Notes under the pieces: generated by a model | The model's database searches: none | What the model was told of the DNA's origin: nothing | What the model saw: the letters and a program-made list of their open reading frames with translations, nothing else | Position numbers and translations under genes: made by a program | Assembly (NCBI GenBank): GCA_002483085.1 | Contig: DLHF01000073.1 | Coordinates: forward strand, 1-64,000 | Source of the DNA: Ignavibacteria bacterium UBA7675 | GTDB lineage: Bacteria > Bacteroidota > Ignavibacteria > Kapaibacteriales > UB7675 | Reading direction: 5' to 3' | DNA: 64,000 nucleotides | Shown: positions 55,733 through 64,000 of the stretch, piece after piece | Layout of the letters: the number at the start of each line of letters is the position of its first letter | How positions within the stretch are numbered: the first letter of the stretch is position 1

Positions 55733-56977
55733 TTAGTTCATCGAAGCGATGGTCTGGGTTACTTTCGAAGCGGCATCTTCCAGAGTAGAAGCCACAGCAA
55801 ATTGCAGACCCGACGCCTCAAGGATAGCGCGAGCTTCTACAGCATTTGTACCTTCGAGGCGAACAATCACTGGTACAGTAACGTGTACTTTTTCCATAGC
55901 CTGAAGAATACCATTCGCCACGCGGTCGCAGCGCACGATACCGCCAAAGATATTGATAAGCACAGCTTTTACATGCTCATCGCTCAGCATAATGCGGAAA
56001 GCATTCGCGATGCGCTCCACATTAGCTCCTCCCCCTACGTCCAGAAAGTTGGCTGGCTGCCCACCGGCGAGCTTAATCATATCCATCGTAGCCATAGCCA
56101 GACCAGCACCATTCACCATACAGCCCACATTACCATCGAGCTTAATATAATTGAGATCGTACTTAGAAGCCTCGATCTCTAACGGGTCTTCCTCATTGAG
56201 ATCGCGCAGTTCGGCGAACTCTCTATGGCGGTACAAAGCATTGCTGTCAAAGCCCATTTTACAGTCCAGAGCCAGAAAAGTGTTGCTGGTCGTAAGGACG
56301 AGCGGATTCACTTCAAGCATTGCACAATCCAGAGCGCGATAAGCTTTGTACAGCTTCTGGATAAACACAACGAAGCTCTTAAACGCATCACCGGAGAGGC
56401 CGAGCTTAAAAGCGAGGCTACGCGCTTGGAACGGCTGGAATCCAGTTGTAGGATTCACAATTTCCTTCAGGATTTTTTCCGGTGTGTGCTCGGCAACTTC
56501 TTCGATGTCCATACCACCTTCGGTAGACACCATAAGCAGATCGCACGAGGTTTGGCGGTCGAGCAGAATACTTACATAGTATTCTTTAGCAATACCCACA
56601 CCCTCTTCTACGAGCATGCGGCTTACTACTTTACCCTCGGCACCGGTTTGTATAGTAACGAGTTTGTTGCCCATTGTACGCAGAGCAACTTGGTAGGCTT
56701 TATCAGCGATATTGCCTTCGCGGATCACATTTACACCGCGCACCACCTTGCCTTCGAACTGCACGGGCTCGTGAGTGTCGATATCGACTACTTCGCCTTT
56801 GCCGCGTCCGCCTGCATGGATTTGTGATTTCAGTACGATAGTACCTACTCCCTGGCTGGCAAATTCTTCATACACTGTTTTCCCGGCTTCTTCGGGAGAG
56901 TGGACAACAAAGCCGCGGGGTACCGGCACATCAAAACGGCGCAGCAGTTCCTTCGCCTGATACTCGTGAATATTCAT
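55733..56977 (-). CDS. sucC: Succinyl-CoA ligase (ADP-forming) beta subunit
   Basis: A 414-residue protein. The N-terminal ATP-grasp has MNIHEYQAKELLRRFDVPVP and IVLKSQIHAGGRGKGEVVDI. The C-terminal part has FLALDCKMGFDSNALYRH, ANFLDVGGGANVERIANAFR and INIFGGIVRCDRVANGILQA. With SucD it makes succinate and ATP or GTP from succinyl-CoA in the TCA cycle. It is about 20-25 residues longer than E. coli SucC (388). sucD is not adjacent, as happens in many Bacteroidota. A good terminator follows. Confidence 0.95.
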   Translation of the reverse strand: MNIHEYQAKELLRRFDVPVPRGFVVHSPEEAGKTVYEEFASQGVGTIVLKSQIHAGGRGKGEVVDIDTHEPVQFEGKVVRGVNVIREGNIADKAYQVALRTMGNKLVTIQTGAEGKVVSRMLVEEGVGIAKEYYVSILLDRQTSCDLLMVSTEGGMDIEEVAEHTPEKILKEIVNPTTGFQPFQARSLAFKLGLSGDAFKSFVVFIQKLYKAYRALDCAMLEVNPLVLTTSNTFLALDCKMGFDSNALYRHREFAELRDLNEEDPLEIEASKYDLNYIKLDGNVGCMVNGAGLAMATMDMIKLAGGQPANFLDVGGGANVERIANAFRIMLSDEHVKAVLINIFGGIVRCDRVANGILQAMEKVHVTVPVIVRLEGTNAVEARAILEASGLQFAVASTLEDAASKVTQTIASMN

Positions 56978-57111
56978 TCAGCACCTTCAGTAATGTATAG
57001 AGGAGACTCTTGCTCAGCGTTTATTCGGCATACGACACCGAACAGCATGCAAAAATATTAAAATTCACAGCAGCCACCAAATTCCGTCTGTTTATTATAG
57101 CACAACAGTGC

Positions 57112-57151
57112 TATCAAAACACAGCGGGATGCTCCTTTCGGAACACCCCGC
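57112..57151 (-). terminator. Rho-independent terminator after the low-complexity lipoprotein
   Basis: The 12-base arms GCGGGATGCTCC (57124-57135) and GGAACACCCCGC (57140-57151) pair, with one mismatch, around TTTC. The minus strand is followed by TGTGTTTTGA. Confidence 0.72.
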
Positions 57152-57196
57152 GATAAGAATTTTTCCACGAATTCGCGACAGAAGAGAAGCCCAGTA

Positions 57197-57592
57197 TTAG
57201 GGGCGCTGGGGTTTCTTAGCCGTTGTGTTCGTAGGGCTTTCGGTTTTCACCGGCTCGTTGGTCGTCGGTGCAGCCGTGCTTGTATTGTCTTCGCGCTGCG
57301 GCTTTTTCGTACCCGTATTTCCGTCAGGACTGGTATGCATTTCCTTATTTGTCGACTGGGTTTTGGTACCTTTGCGACCGCTTGCTGCTTTTCCAGAGTC
57401 CGGATCCATTACTTTGACTTCTGTACCTGTGCCTGCCGTATCAATCACAAGTGTGTCTACATTAGCCGGAGGCATGAGGGTATCAACAACTGCTGGCTCC
57501 TGTTCGGGCACTTCTTCTTTTTTTTCGCAACTTGTGAAAGAAATAGTACCGACTACAAGAAATGCTGTCAGTGGCATGATAAGGCGTTTCAT
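57197..57592 (-). CDS. Small low-complexity lipoprotein
   Basis: A 131-residue protein with signal peptide and lipobox (SFTSC, Cys at about residue 22). The mature part is Thr/Pro/Lys/Glu-rich without clear domains (VPEQEPAVVDTLMPPANVD, TAAPTTNEPVKTESPTNTTA), so it is probably disordered and extended. No family is recognised. It could be a membrane-linked spacer or a secreted surface decoration. Confidence 0.7.
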   Translation of the reverse strand: MKRLIMPLTAFLVVGTISFTSCEKKEEVPEQEPAVVDTLMPPANVDTLVIDTAGTGTEVKVMDPDSGKAASGRKGTKTQSTNKEMHTSPDGNTGTKKPQREDNTSTAAPTTNEPVKTESPTNTTAKKPQRP

Positions 57593-57919
57593 ACTCGTAT
57601 CCTTGCTGGATATGGAAAATGTTATTTAATGAGCTTATTACACGCAGATTTTCGGCAATTTACAACAGCATGTTCCTGAAAATCAAGCAGTTGCACACAG
57701 ATGACAAGTTTTTAACTAACAGTTCATTCAAAGGTTGCATCGCTTTTGCCTAGCTCCCTTCTGCTGCACCGCCGATAACACGCCGATGTAATGAAAATGT
57801 TACGTCCGTATTATGCTGTGTTGATGCAGTCCCGCCGCCGAATTTCCTTTTCATATCAGCGGGAAAATTTGCAGATTGGCAGCTAATTACGGTCGTAGTG
57901 TTTCCCCGAACAACAGAGC
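57593..57919. other. Divergent intergenic region before phnD
   Basis: 327 bases between the divergent lipoprotein and phnD genes, with no gene seen. A weak hairpin GTAA/TTAC lies near 57788. No confident promoter or riboswitch was identified. Confidence 0.5.
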
Positions 57920-58846
57920 ATGAAATACGCGAAATTCTATCTGCCCCTCCTCATTCTTCTTCTTGCCCGGTTCTCGTTGCAGCCCCTGTTTGTCGACAGA
58001 AGCCTCGGGTCGAAAGCCAATCCGATTCGCATCGCGCTCACGCCATCTGTTGATGCACAAAAGGTTACAACCAACGGCGATCTCCTTCGCAGATTCCTAG
58101 AACAGCATACTGGCTACTCGTTTTCTATTGTTGTGCCTGCCAGCTATATCGCTGTAGTAGAAGCTTTAGGAAGTGGTTCGGCAGATATCGCCGCAATTAA
58201 TACATTTGGCTATCTTCTGGCAAATGGAAAATACGGGGCGGAAGCAGCCCTGCGCATTGTGCGGCGAGGTGGAGAAACCGAGTATCGGGGGCAGTTCATC
58301 ACTCATGTGGATAGCGGTATCGACTCGCTGTACCAGATTACCGGACGCCGCTTTGCCTATACCGATCCATCGTCGACCTCGGGCTTTATTCTGCCAAAGG
58401 CAATGCTCAAGAAAATGAATATTACACCCGCCGAAGAAGTGTTCGCCATAAAGCATGATAATGTCGTTACGATGATCTATCAAAAACAAGTAGACGCAGG
58501 CGCAACCTATTATTCCCCTCCCGACAAAGAAACCGGGGAGTTTCTTGATGCACGTGCTCGCGTGGTAAAACAATTCCCAGATGTGTTCAAAAAAATTAAA
58601 ATTATAGGCTTTACCCAAAGCATTCCCAACGACCCGATTGTGATTCGCAAAGGCTTCCCTGCCGATATGAAACAGCATATTATCGACGCTTTGCTCGCTT
58701 TCCAGTCGACGCCCGAAGGAAAAAAGGCACTGTTTGAGATCTACAGTGTAGACGGTTTTACGGCAGCAAAGGACAGCGATTACGACGCTTTGCGCGCTAT
58801 TATCAGAGAACAGAATGTGGACATCGAGAACCTGATGAAAAAATAG
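57920..58846 (+). CDS. phnD: Phosphonate/phosphite/phosphate ABC transporter, substrate-binding protein
   Basis: A 308-residue protein with an N-terminal membrane or signal segment (residues 1-25, no lipobox Cys) and a PhnD/PtxB-like fold: RIALTPSVDAQKVTTNGDLL, GSGSADIAAINTFGYLLANG, GRRFAYTDPSSTSGFILPKA and FTQSIPNDPIVIRKGFPADM, with the Ser/Thr-rich anion site. It binds phosphonates, phosphite or related anions in the periplasm; the exact anion cannot be chosen from sequence. It starts the phnDCE run: phnC begins 21 bases after its stop. No C-P lyase or phosphonatase genes are in the window. Confidence 0.9.
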   Translation: MKYAKFYLPLLILLLARFSLQPLFVDRSLGSKANPIRIALTPSVDAQKVTTNGDLLRRFLEQHTGYSFSIVVPASYIAVVEALGSGSADIAAINTFGYLLANGKYGAEAALRIVRRGGETEYRGQFITHVDSGIDSLYQITGRRFAYTDPSSTSGFILPKAMLKKMNITPAEEVFAIKHDNVVTMIYQKQVDAGATYYSPPDKETGEFLDARARVVKQFPDVFKKIKIIGFTQSIPNDPIVIRKGFPADMKQHIIDALLAFQSTPEGKKALFEIYSVDGFTAAKDSDYDALRAIIREQNVDIENLMKK

Positions 58847-58867
58847 GCCAAGGCCGGAGACATTGAC

Positions 58868-59638
58868 ATGAGCCAGAACATCCTGCAACTGCGCGACCTC
58901 GAAAAAATTTATCCCAATGGCACACACGCCTTGAAAAAGCTCACGCTCGACATTCGCGAGGGCGAGTTTCTCGTTGTAATTGGCTTGAGCGGTTCCGGTA
59001 AATCCACACTTCTGCGCTGCCTGAACAGGCTCATCGAGCCGTCGGGTGGCTCCATCCTCTTCGCCGGTCGCGATGTCACCTTCCTCAAAGGCAGCGAGCT
59101 GCGGGAATACCGCAGGCAAATCGGCATGATTTTCCAGCAGTTTAATCTCATTCGCCGCCGGTCGGTGTTGTACAATGTTCTTTCCGGTGCGCTCGGCACT
59201 ATGCCAGTGTGGCAGTCTATACTCGGGCGCTTTCCCGAAGAATTACAGCAAGAAGCCATGCGCAGTCTTGAGATTGTGGGATTAAAAGACAAGCCGCTCA
59301 TTCGAGCCGATGCTCTGAGCGGAGGGCAGCAACAGCGCGTAGCCATTGCCCGGTCGCTGATGCAAAAGCCGCGCATACTGCTCGCCGACGAGCCAGTGGC
59401 AAGCCTGGATCCCGCCACCTCGCATTCGGTGATGCAGTATTTAGAACGAATCAACAAAGAATTCGGAACGACAATTATCTGCAACCTGCACTTCCTCAGC
59501 CTTGTGCGGCGCTACGCCACCCGCGTAGTAGCGCTCAAAGGCGGTGAATTGGTGTTTGAGGGCAATCCACACGACATCGACGAAGCATGGTTCAAGCGCA
59601 TCTACGGCGAGGATGCAATAGAAGTGCAGATAGACTGA
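58868..59638 (+). CDS. phnC: Phosphonate ABC transporter ATP-binding protein
   Basis: A 256-residue ATPase. The Walker A Gly-Lys motif (GLSGSGKSTLLRCLNRLIEP), Q-loop (GMIFQQFNLI), ABC signature (LSGGQQQRVAIARSLMQKPR), Walker B (LLADEPVASLDP) and H-loop (NLHFLSLVRRYATRVVALKG) are all in order. It powers import by PhnE. GGAG lies near its ATG. Family assignment to PhnC rests on motif similarity and on its position between phnD and phnE. Confidence 0.93.
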   Translation: MSQNILQLRDLEKIYPNGTHALKKLTLDIREGEFLVVIGLSGSGKSTLLRCLNRLIEPSGGSILFAGRDVTFLKGSELREYRRQIGMIFQQFNLIRRRSVLYNVLSGALGTMPVWQSILGRFPEELQQEAMRSLEIVGLKDKPLIRADALSGGQQQRVAIARSLMQKPRILLADEPVASLDPATSHSVMQYLERINKEFGTTIICNLHFLSLVRRYATRVVALKGGELVFEGNPHDIDEAWFKRIYGEDAIEVQID

Positions 59639-59793
59639 TAAGGCGCCAATAGGAATCGACAAAAGGATATGTAGCGGCCCAAGACGAATTAGCTTTTTCA
59701 ATCCAAAGACTGAGACTGCGAGGCACACAGCGAGGAATTCGGGTACTCTCTGCTCTTCCGCCTCCAATCTCCCAAACAGAGACCATTTATTTT

Positions 59794-60813
59794 ATGGCTT
59801 CAACTTCTCCTCGCTCTGTATTCCAGGCTTTTGTACTGGATGTATTCTTTGGGGTGTACCTCGCGATTACTCTGCACCGGATTATCTGGCATCGCGTGCT
59901 GCTCAACAGCGAACCGAACGAGCTTACAATGCCGCTCGCTATTGTGTACGGCTCTATAGGCGTAGTACTCGCGATACTACTCCACGCTATGAAAGCCTCG
60001 CCGGGAAGAAAAATTTTCGGCCTAACCATACCGGGCTGGCGGGACGCTCTTGCAGTCCACATGCTCTGGATAGCAGGCGTAGCAACAGTAGTTACGTCCT
60101 GGGTTGTTACCAAAGTCTCGCTCATCGACCTTTTTTCTGGGGACAGATTACAACGAGCCGGGCAGCTCTTTGGATCGCTGTTTACACCCGAGTTCTCCAT
60201 TGCCGGGCAAGCAGCATCAGCAATGGTAGAGACAATCTACCTCTCGCTCATGGCTACACTTCTGGCACTGCCTATTACCTTTGTGCTGGGATTTCTGAGC
60301 GCGCGCAACCTGATGAAGCAAAACAACACGACGTTTGTTGTGTACAATCTTGTACGCATAGCCACAAACTTTACGCGCTCAATCGAACCACTTATTTGGG
60401 CGATTATTTTTTCGGTGTGGGTAGGCATTGGTCCATTTGCGGGCATGCTTGCGCTCATGGTACACACGATTGCATCGCTGGCGAAACTGTATTCAGAACA
60501 GATCGAGAACATCGATCCGGGGCCGATGGAAGCCATCGAAGCGACAGGAGCATCGCCATTGCAGGTAGTGTGGTTTGCCGTCGTGCCACAAATAGTCATC
60601 CCTTTTCTGAGCTTCACTATATACCGCTGGGACATCAATGTGCGCATGGCCACCATTATCGGCCTTGTAGGCGGCGGCGGTATCGGCGACCTACTTATGC
60701 AGTATCAGGGCTTGGGGCGCTGGAACGAAGTAGGGCTGATCGTACTACTCATCGCAGCCGTTGTGTGGCTCATGGATTACATATCGGCAAAAGTGAGAGA
60801 AGCGATACAGTAA
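59794..60813 (+). CDS. phnE: Phosphonate ABC transporter permease
   Basis: A 339-residue permease with more membrane segments than usual: an N-terminal part with two or three hydrophobic stretches before the core. The core has the EAA loop (GPMEAIEATGASPLQVVWFA) and helices such as SIEPLIWAIIFSVWVGIGPF and ATIIGLVGGGGIGDLLMQYQ. It forms the membrane channel for the anion bound by PhnD. The 155-base gap after phnC has no gene. A longer N-terminus than E. coli PhnE (about 275 residues) is notable. Confidence 0.9.
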   Translation: MASTSPRSVFQAFVLDVFFGVYLAITLHRIIWHRVLLNSEPNELTMPLAIVYGSIGVVLAILLHAMKASPGRKIFGLTIPGWRDALAVHMLWIAGVATVVTSWVVTKVSLIDLFSGDRLQRAGQLFGSLFTPEFSIAGQAASAMVETIYLSLMATLLALPITFVLGFLSARNLMKQNNTTFVVYNLVRIATNFTRSIEPLIWAIIFSVWVGIGPFAGMLALMVHTIASLAKLYSEQIENIDPGPMEAIEATGASPLQVVWFAVVPQIVIPFLSFTIYRWDINVRMATIIGLVGGGGIGDLLMQYQGLGRWNEVGLIVLLIAAVVWLMDYISAKVREAIQ

Positions 60814-60920
60814 CCGTTTCCATCAGCTACTCTTTTGCACAAAAGCAATGAATCAAAACATCTTCTGCTTCGTCTAACGCGCATCGGACACTTGTACAAC
60901 TCATTACGGATATTCCCGGC

Positions 60921-61214
60921 ATGGCACGCATACAACGAACATTTACGACAAAATCAACAGCACAAGAAATGCAAGACTTTGTCAACAACAGCGTTCTCAA
61001 CCGCACAGAGTTGCAATCTCTTCTGCCATCTGCTCGCTGGAAAGGCAGCATATTATATATAGACGCCCGCTTTGTTGTGGGCAGCATTGCACTGAGCGAC
61101 AACGAAGTGGTTGTGGACGTAGACATCAGCTTTCTGGCAGCCAACGCGACAAAGCGCATCGAATCGGCCATTGAAGACGGCATCAAGCAGCTTGAAGCTG
61201 GGAAAGCGGAGTAG
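60921..61214 (+). CDS. Small protein resembling the polyhydroxyalkanoic-acid system family
   Basis: A 97-residue protein. The pattern of a short basic strand, a helix, and beta strands (KGSILYIDARFVVGSIALSD, NEVVVDVDISFLAANATKRI) followed by an acidic C-terminal helix (ESAIEDGIKQLEAG) resembles the small PHA-granule-region proteins. No PHA synthase is nearby. The match is by eye and weak, so it could be an uncharacterised family. Confidence 0.6.
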   Translation: MARIQRTFTTKSTAQEMQDFVNNSVLNRTELQSLLPSARWKGSILYIDARFVVGSIALSDNEVVVDVDISFLAANATKRIESAIEDGIKQLEAGKAE

Positions 61215-61229
61215 ATCCCACCAGTTGTA

Positions 61230-61296
61230 GAGCGCTTCTGTCTCCGCTCTTGCTACGTGTCTCTGCACCGCGCAGCACCTCCGCTTCGTGGCTATT
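61230..61296 (+). repeat. Dispersed intergenic repeat, motif A
   Basis: GCGCTTCTGTCTCCGCTCTT and TCTCTGCACCGCGCAGCACC, then TCCGCTTCGTGGC, match motif A. It is just downstream of the small PHA-like gene. Confidence 0.65.
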
Positions 61297-61360
61297 CAAG
61301 CCTAACCGCTTATGCTCTACTGCCGCCCGATCGCTGCGATATGGTATAGTAAATTACAGC

Positions 61361-61386
61361 AGAAGCCCCGAAATTCCGGGGCTTCT
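61361..61386. terminator. Hairpin between converging genes
   Basis: The arms AGAAGCCCCG (61361-61370) and CGGGGCTTCT (61377-61386) pair around AAATTC. No long T run follows on either strand, so it is only a possible terminator. Confidence 0.5.
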
Positions 61387-61412
61387 GTATATCTACCAGT
61401 GCGGAGCGCTTA

Positions 61413-63158
61413 TCAGCGGCGCACGACCATTGGCACTGTGCGAACACCCGCAGATGTTTTCATCGACACGATGTATGTTCCATCGCTCCATCCGGATGTA
61501 GCAATTTTCATCTCGTTCTCGATATTAGTATGCGTGAATGTTTGCTGATACATGACTCGGCCAAGCATATCGGTAATTGTCAGCGTAGCTTCCCCCTCTA
61601 TAGAGGGCACTTCCAGCATAAAGGGAGCACCTTTCTCAACAGGATTCGGGAGTACGCGAAACTGCCCTTCCATTTCACCTGTAGACTGCTTCAGCAGAAT
61701 CTGCCCCTGCTCTTCCTCTGCAACAAAGCCAGCAACACCAGCAGGCTCGGGAGCACCGCCAAGTTCAGGCGTGTATTGGCGGAGACCAGACATAACACAA
61801 GGATTACCAAAACTAACTCCGGGGTCATTGCACAAACGTACCCACTGCCCATGAGTTGTCCGAGTAGATGTAATCGCAAAAGCTATATTCATTTGCGACA
61901 CACCCGGCGCTGTATTATCAATAGCAAGCGTGCGAGCATTAGTTGCTTCACTCAGCAAAACATCATTACAGAAGGAAGAACCAGAAGCACTTTCCATTTT
62001 AACAACATAAACATCATCGCTGCCAAAGCCACCTGTCATACTACTTTGACCAGCGGTCGCGTAGCCACCATCGGAAGTGGGTATGATTTCCCACAAGAAT
62101 TCACCACCAGTAGTACCGCCATAGGCACGGCTCCATATCTTTGCTCCGACATTCGTCGTTTTCAGGACATAGCCATTAAGTCCTGTAAAGCCCAGTCCCT
62201 GGCAATAACCACTGAAGATTAATTCGCCTGTACATGTTTCTTTTACCGAAAGAAACTCATCCCAGTTTGAAGTAAACTCATAGGTGCGTCCCCACAGAAA
62301 TGTTCCTGCATTGTTGAATTTCACCATGAGAGCATCAGGTGTTGTTGTATAGCTTGTCTCCGTGCCAGCTGTGATATAGCCGCCGTCGTTGGTCTGGCGT
62401 ACTGACCAAATACCCTCTGTACCTGTGCCGCCAAAATTGCGTGACCACGTTGTAACTCCAGTAGAATTAACTTTCACAAGCCATGACTGATAATTGCCAG
62501 TAATACTAGATGTACTACCGGCTGTTATATAGCCACCATCAGTAGTCTGCTGCACTGATTTGAAGCCTTCTATTCCAGTCCAGCCATAGGATTTCCACCA
62601 AGTAACGGCACCCAAAGAAGTGGTTTTCAACAGAAAAGCATCGTAGTCACCTGCACCGAAGCTATTTGTACGGCCAGAGACAATAAAGCCACCATCGGAT
62701 GTAGTTTGCACACAAGCCCCTTCTTCATCTCCACTACCACCATAGGTCATTGTCCAGAGCAGTGTGCCAACATTATTTGTTTTGAGAAGAAACACATCAT
62801 CACGTATACAGTTGTTGTTGTTTTGCGTTTTACCCGTAATGATAAATCCACCATCAGCGGCGATATCAAGAGAATACGCATAGTCATTTCCACCAATATT
62901 GTAGCTATATGACCACAAGACATTACCAACCCTATCTAAACGGACAAGATAAACATCAAAATCACTTGCTCCGGATGTATAACCGGCCACGACATAGCCA
63001 CTGTCTGGAAGTTGTTTAATGGAACGCCCTACCTGTTGGGTGGATGTTCCTGCAAGGGTCTGAAAGCGCGGTATTTGCGCCTGCGCTTCATTGTGCATCA
63101 TCAGTGCCAGTGACATTACTGTGGCACACATCAATAGGAATAAAGCTTTTTTCTTCAT
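61413..63158 (-). CDS. T9SS-secreted beta-propeller-like protein with sorting domain
   Basis: A 581-residue protein with a signal peptide (about 1-26). It contains at least six repeats of about 50 residues following the scheme TSDGGFIVSGRTNSFGAGD then YDAFLLKTTSLGAVTWWKSY, typical of propeller repeats in T9SS-secreted proteins. After a linker, roughly the last 80 residues form a T9SS type A sorting domain (QFRVLPNPVEKGAPFMLEV, ITDMLGRVMYQQTFTHTNIE, GTYIVSMKTSAGV). GAGGA lies upstream of the ATG. It is probably on the surface or released; its ligand is unknown. Confidence 0.87.
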   Translation of the reverse strand: MKKKALFLLMCATVMSLALMMHNEAQAQIPRFQTLAGTSTQQVGRSIKQLPDSGYVVAGYTSGASDFDVYLVRLDRVGNVLWSYSYNIGGNDYAYSLDIAADGGFIITGKTQNNNNCIRDDVFLLKTNNVGTLLWTMTYGGSGDEEGACVQTTSDGGFIVSGRTNSFGAGDYDAFLLKTTSLGAVTWWKSYGWTGIEGFKSVQQTTDGGYITAGSTSSITGNYQSWLVKVNSTGVTTWSRNFGGTGTEGIWSVRQTNDGGYITAGTETSYTTTPDALMVKFNNAGTFLWGRTYEFTSNWDEFLSVKETCTGELIFSGYCQGLGFTGLNGYVLKTTNVGAKIWSRAYGGTTGGEFLWEIIPTSDGGYATAGQSSMTGGFGSDDVYVVKMESASGSSFCNDVLLSEATNARTLAIDNTAPGVSQMNIAFAITSTRTTHGQWVRLCNDPGVSFGNPCVMSGLRQYTPELGGAPEPAGVAGFVAEEEQGQILLKQSTGEMEGQFRVLPNPVEKGAPFMLEVPSIEGEATLTITDMLGRVMYQQTFTHTNIENEMKIATSGWSDGTYIVSMKTSAGVRTVPMVVRR

Positions 63159-63616
63159 AACGAGATCCTCATTATTAAAATTAAGTAAGTGAGTAAAATA
63201 AGGCTTACAAGGGTGTGTAATACCGGCTCATCAGACAAGACAGTGAGAACTATTCGGTAAAACCGCAGTAGAACGGTTCGGCATTCTTACTGCACTGAGG
63301 ACTATGCAGTACAACCGCGGTGAAAAAACTATGTCGCGACAGAATCGATTCGGCGCCAATATACATGTAGCACTCTTTTCACAGCAAGACAAATACATGC
63401 AATAATCGAAAATCCGTGTTTGTCCTATGGCCGTATCAGTGTTTGTCTGTACTCCTATCCCTCTATTCTGTTCCATTTGTCTCTTTCACAAAACCCCATT
63501 TGTGGAGAACTTTACTTGGCGGTCTGCTGCCGAACGGGTATTTTTCGAGTAATCCGGATCTAATTCTCTGTGACAGACTCTGCCTGGCTCCGCGCTGGCT
63601 GAATATATTGTGTGCT
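63159..63616. other. Divergent intergenic region before dnaE
   Basis: 458 bases between the propeller gene and dnaE without a convincing gene. Two small inverted repeats are seen: AACCG/CGGTT around 63261-63279 and ACTGCA/TGCAGT at 63289-63310. They could be binding sites in the promoter region, but this is inference. Confidence 0.5.
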
Positions 63617-64000
63617 ATGCCCGAATTTGTTCATCTTCATAATCATACTCATTACTCGCTCTTAGATGGAGCGTGTACGCCCGAACAACTGATCAAAGCA
63701 GCAGTGGCCGATGGCCAGAAGTCTCTTGCCCTGACTGACCACGGTGTGATGTTCGGCGGTATGGAGTTCTATAAAAAAGCTAAAAAAGCCGGTGTGAAGC
63801 CCATCCTCGGCTGCGAAATGTATGTGGCAAACGGTAGCCGCTTCGATAAGGATCTTGGAAAAGGCGATAAACGACGGAAAAATTATTTTCACCTCGTTCT
63901 GCTGGCTAAAAATGATGTCGGCTATCGCAATCTTATTAAGCTCTCTACCTACGGCCATACCGAAGGATTTTACTATAAACCTCGTATCGATACCGATGTG
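63617..64000 (+). CDS. dnaE: DNA polymerase III alpha subunit, N-terminal part (3' end outside window)
   Basis: The frame is open from the ATG at 63617 to the window end (128 codons). It begins with the PHP domain of DnaE: FVHLHNHTHYSLLDGACTPE, LTDHGVMFGGMEFYKKAKKA and ILGCEMYVANGSRF, with His and Asp of the PHP metal site. It is the replicative polymerase catalytic subunit. The rest of the gene lies beyond the right edge. Confidence 0.93.
   Translation, partial: MPEFVHLHNHTHYSLLDGACTPEQLIKAAVADGQKSLALTDHGVMFGGMEFYKKAKKAGVKPILGCEMYVANGSRFDKDLGKGDKRRKNYFHLVLLAKNDVGYRNLIKLSTYGHTEGFYYKPRIDTDV

Noticed and set aside
1..64000. Amber (TAG) recoding of the whole genome
   Set aside because: Several well-bounded genes, such as flgK (stop at 51724-51726) and the GT4 gene (stop at 6015-6017), end properly at TAG.
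1..64000. CRISPR array, tRNA, rRNA or transposase
   Set aside because: No evenly spaced direct repeats, no cloverleaf or rRNA-like segments, and no transposase-like protein were recognised in either strand.

Overview
The window looks like chromosome from a Bacteroidota/Chlorobiota-lineage bacterium, most likely near Ignavibacteria or 'Candidatus Kapabacteria'. This placement is inferred from gene content, not from a database search. The main evidence is the combination of several very large secreted proteins that end in a type IX secretion (T9SS) type A sorting domain, choice-of-anchor-D (ASH-like) repeats, a bacillithiol synthesis gene (bshC), and a complete distal flagellar operon, which is rare among T9SS-bearing bacteria. 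Many genes have clear Shine-Dalgarno sequences, unlike most Bacteroidia. No tRNA, rRNA, CRISPR array or transposase gene was recognised.

Layout. 0-6 kb: the end of a propeller-like T9SS protein, then a giant secreted protein whose frame is cut by one in-frame TAG before its sorting domain. 6-9.7 kb (minus): polysaccharide genes (GT4, GT2, Wzy/O-antigen-ligase-like). 9.7-12.6 kb (minus): a tandem pair of DUF4139 proteins sharing a 201-residue identical block. 13-26 kb: an OmpA-family protein and two giant ASH/cohesin-like/T9SS proteins, with a lipoprotein and a ferritin between them. 26-32.6 kb (minus): a CNNM/CBS protein, a lipoprotein, a single-domain response regulator, and overlapping ligA-bshC. 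33.3-35.9 kb: an ECF sigma factor, an anti-sigma-like protein apparently fused through a periplasmic linker to an outer-membrane beta-barrel, and a lipoprotein. 35.8-43.7 kb: photolyase, a tiny DUF5670-like membrane protein with a DUF892 ferritin-like protein, an M1 aminopeptidase, an alpha/beta hydrolase and a GAF/SpoIIE phosphatase. 43.9-53.6 kb: the flagellar operon (flhB C-domain-like, flgF, flgG, flgA, flgH, flgI, flgJ-SLT fusion, flgN-like, flgK, flgL, motA). 53.7-64 kb: an EamA protein, a propeller-like secreted protein, sucC, a lipoprotein, the phnD-phnC-phnE transporter, a small PHA-system-like protein, another T9SS protein, and the start of dnaE at the right edge.

How the genes work together. 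The sigma/anti-sigma/lipoprotein operon is the most interesting locus. Its architecture matches the dual membrane-spanning anti-sigma (Dma) idea known from Bacteroides, in which one polypeptide could link outer-membrane state to transcription. The flagellar operon encodes rod, P/L rings, hook-filament junction and one stator subunit, and faces away from a SpoIIE-type phosphatase gene. The intergenic spaces carry a dispersed two-motif repeat family (about ten sites) and two long palindromes with the same GCTTGA loop. Rho-independent terminators are visible after several genes.
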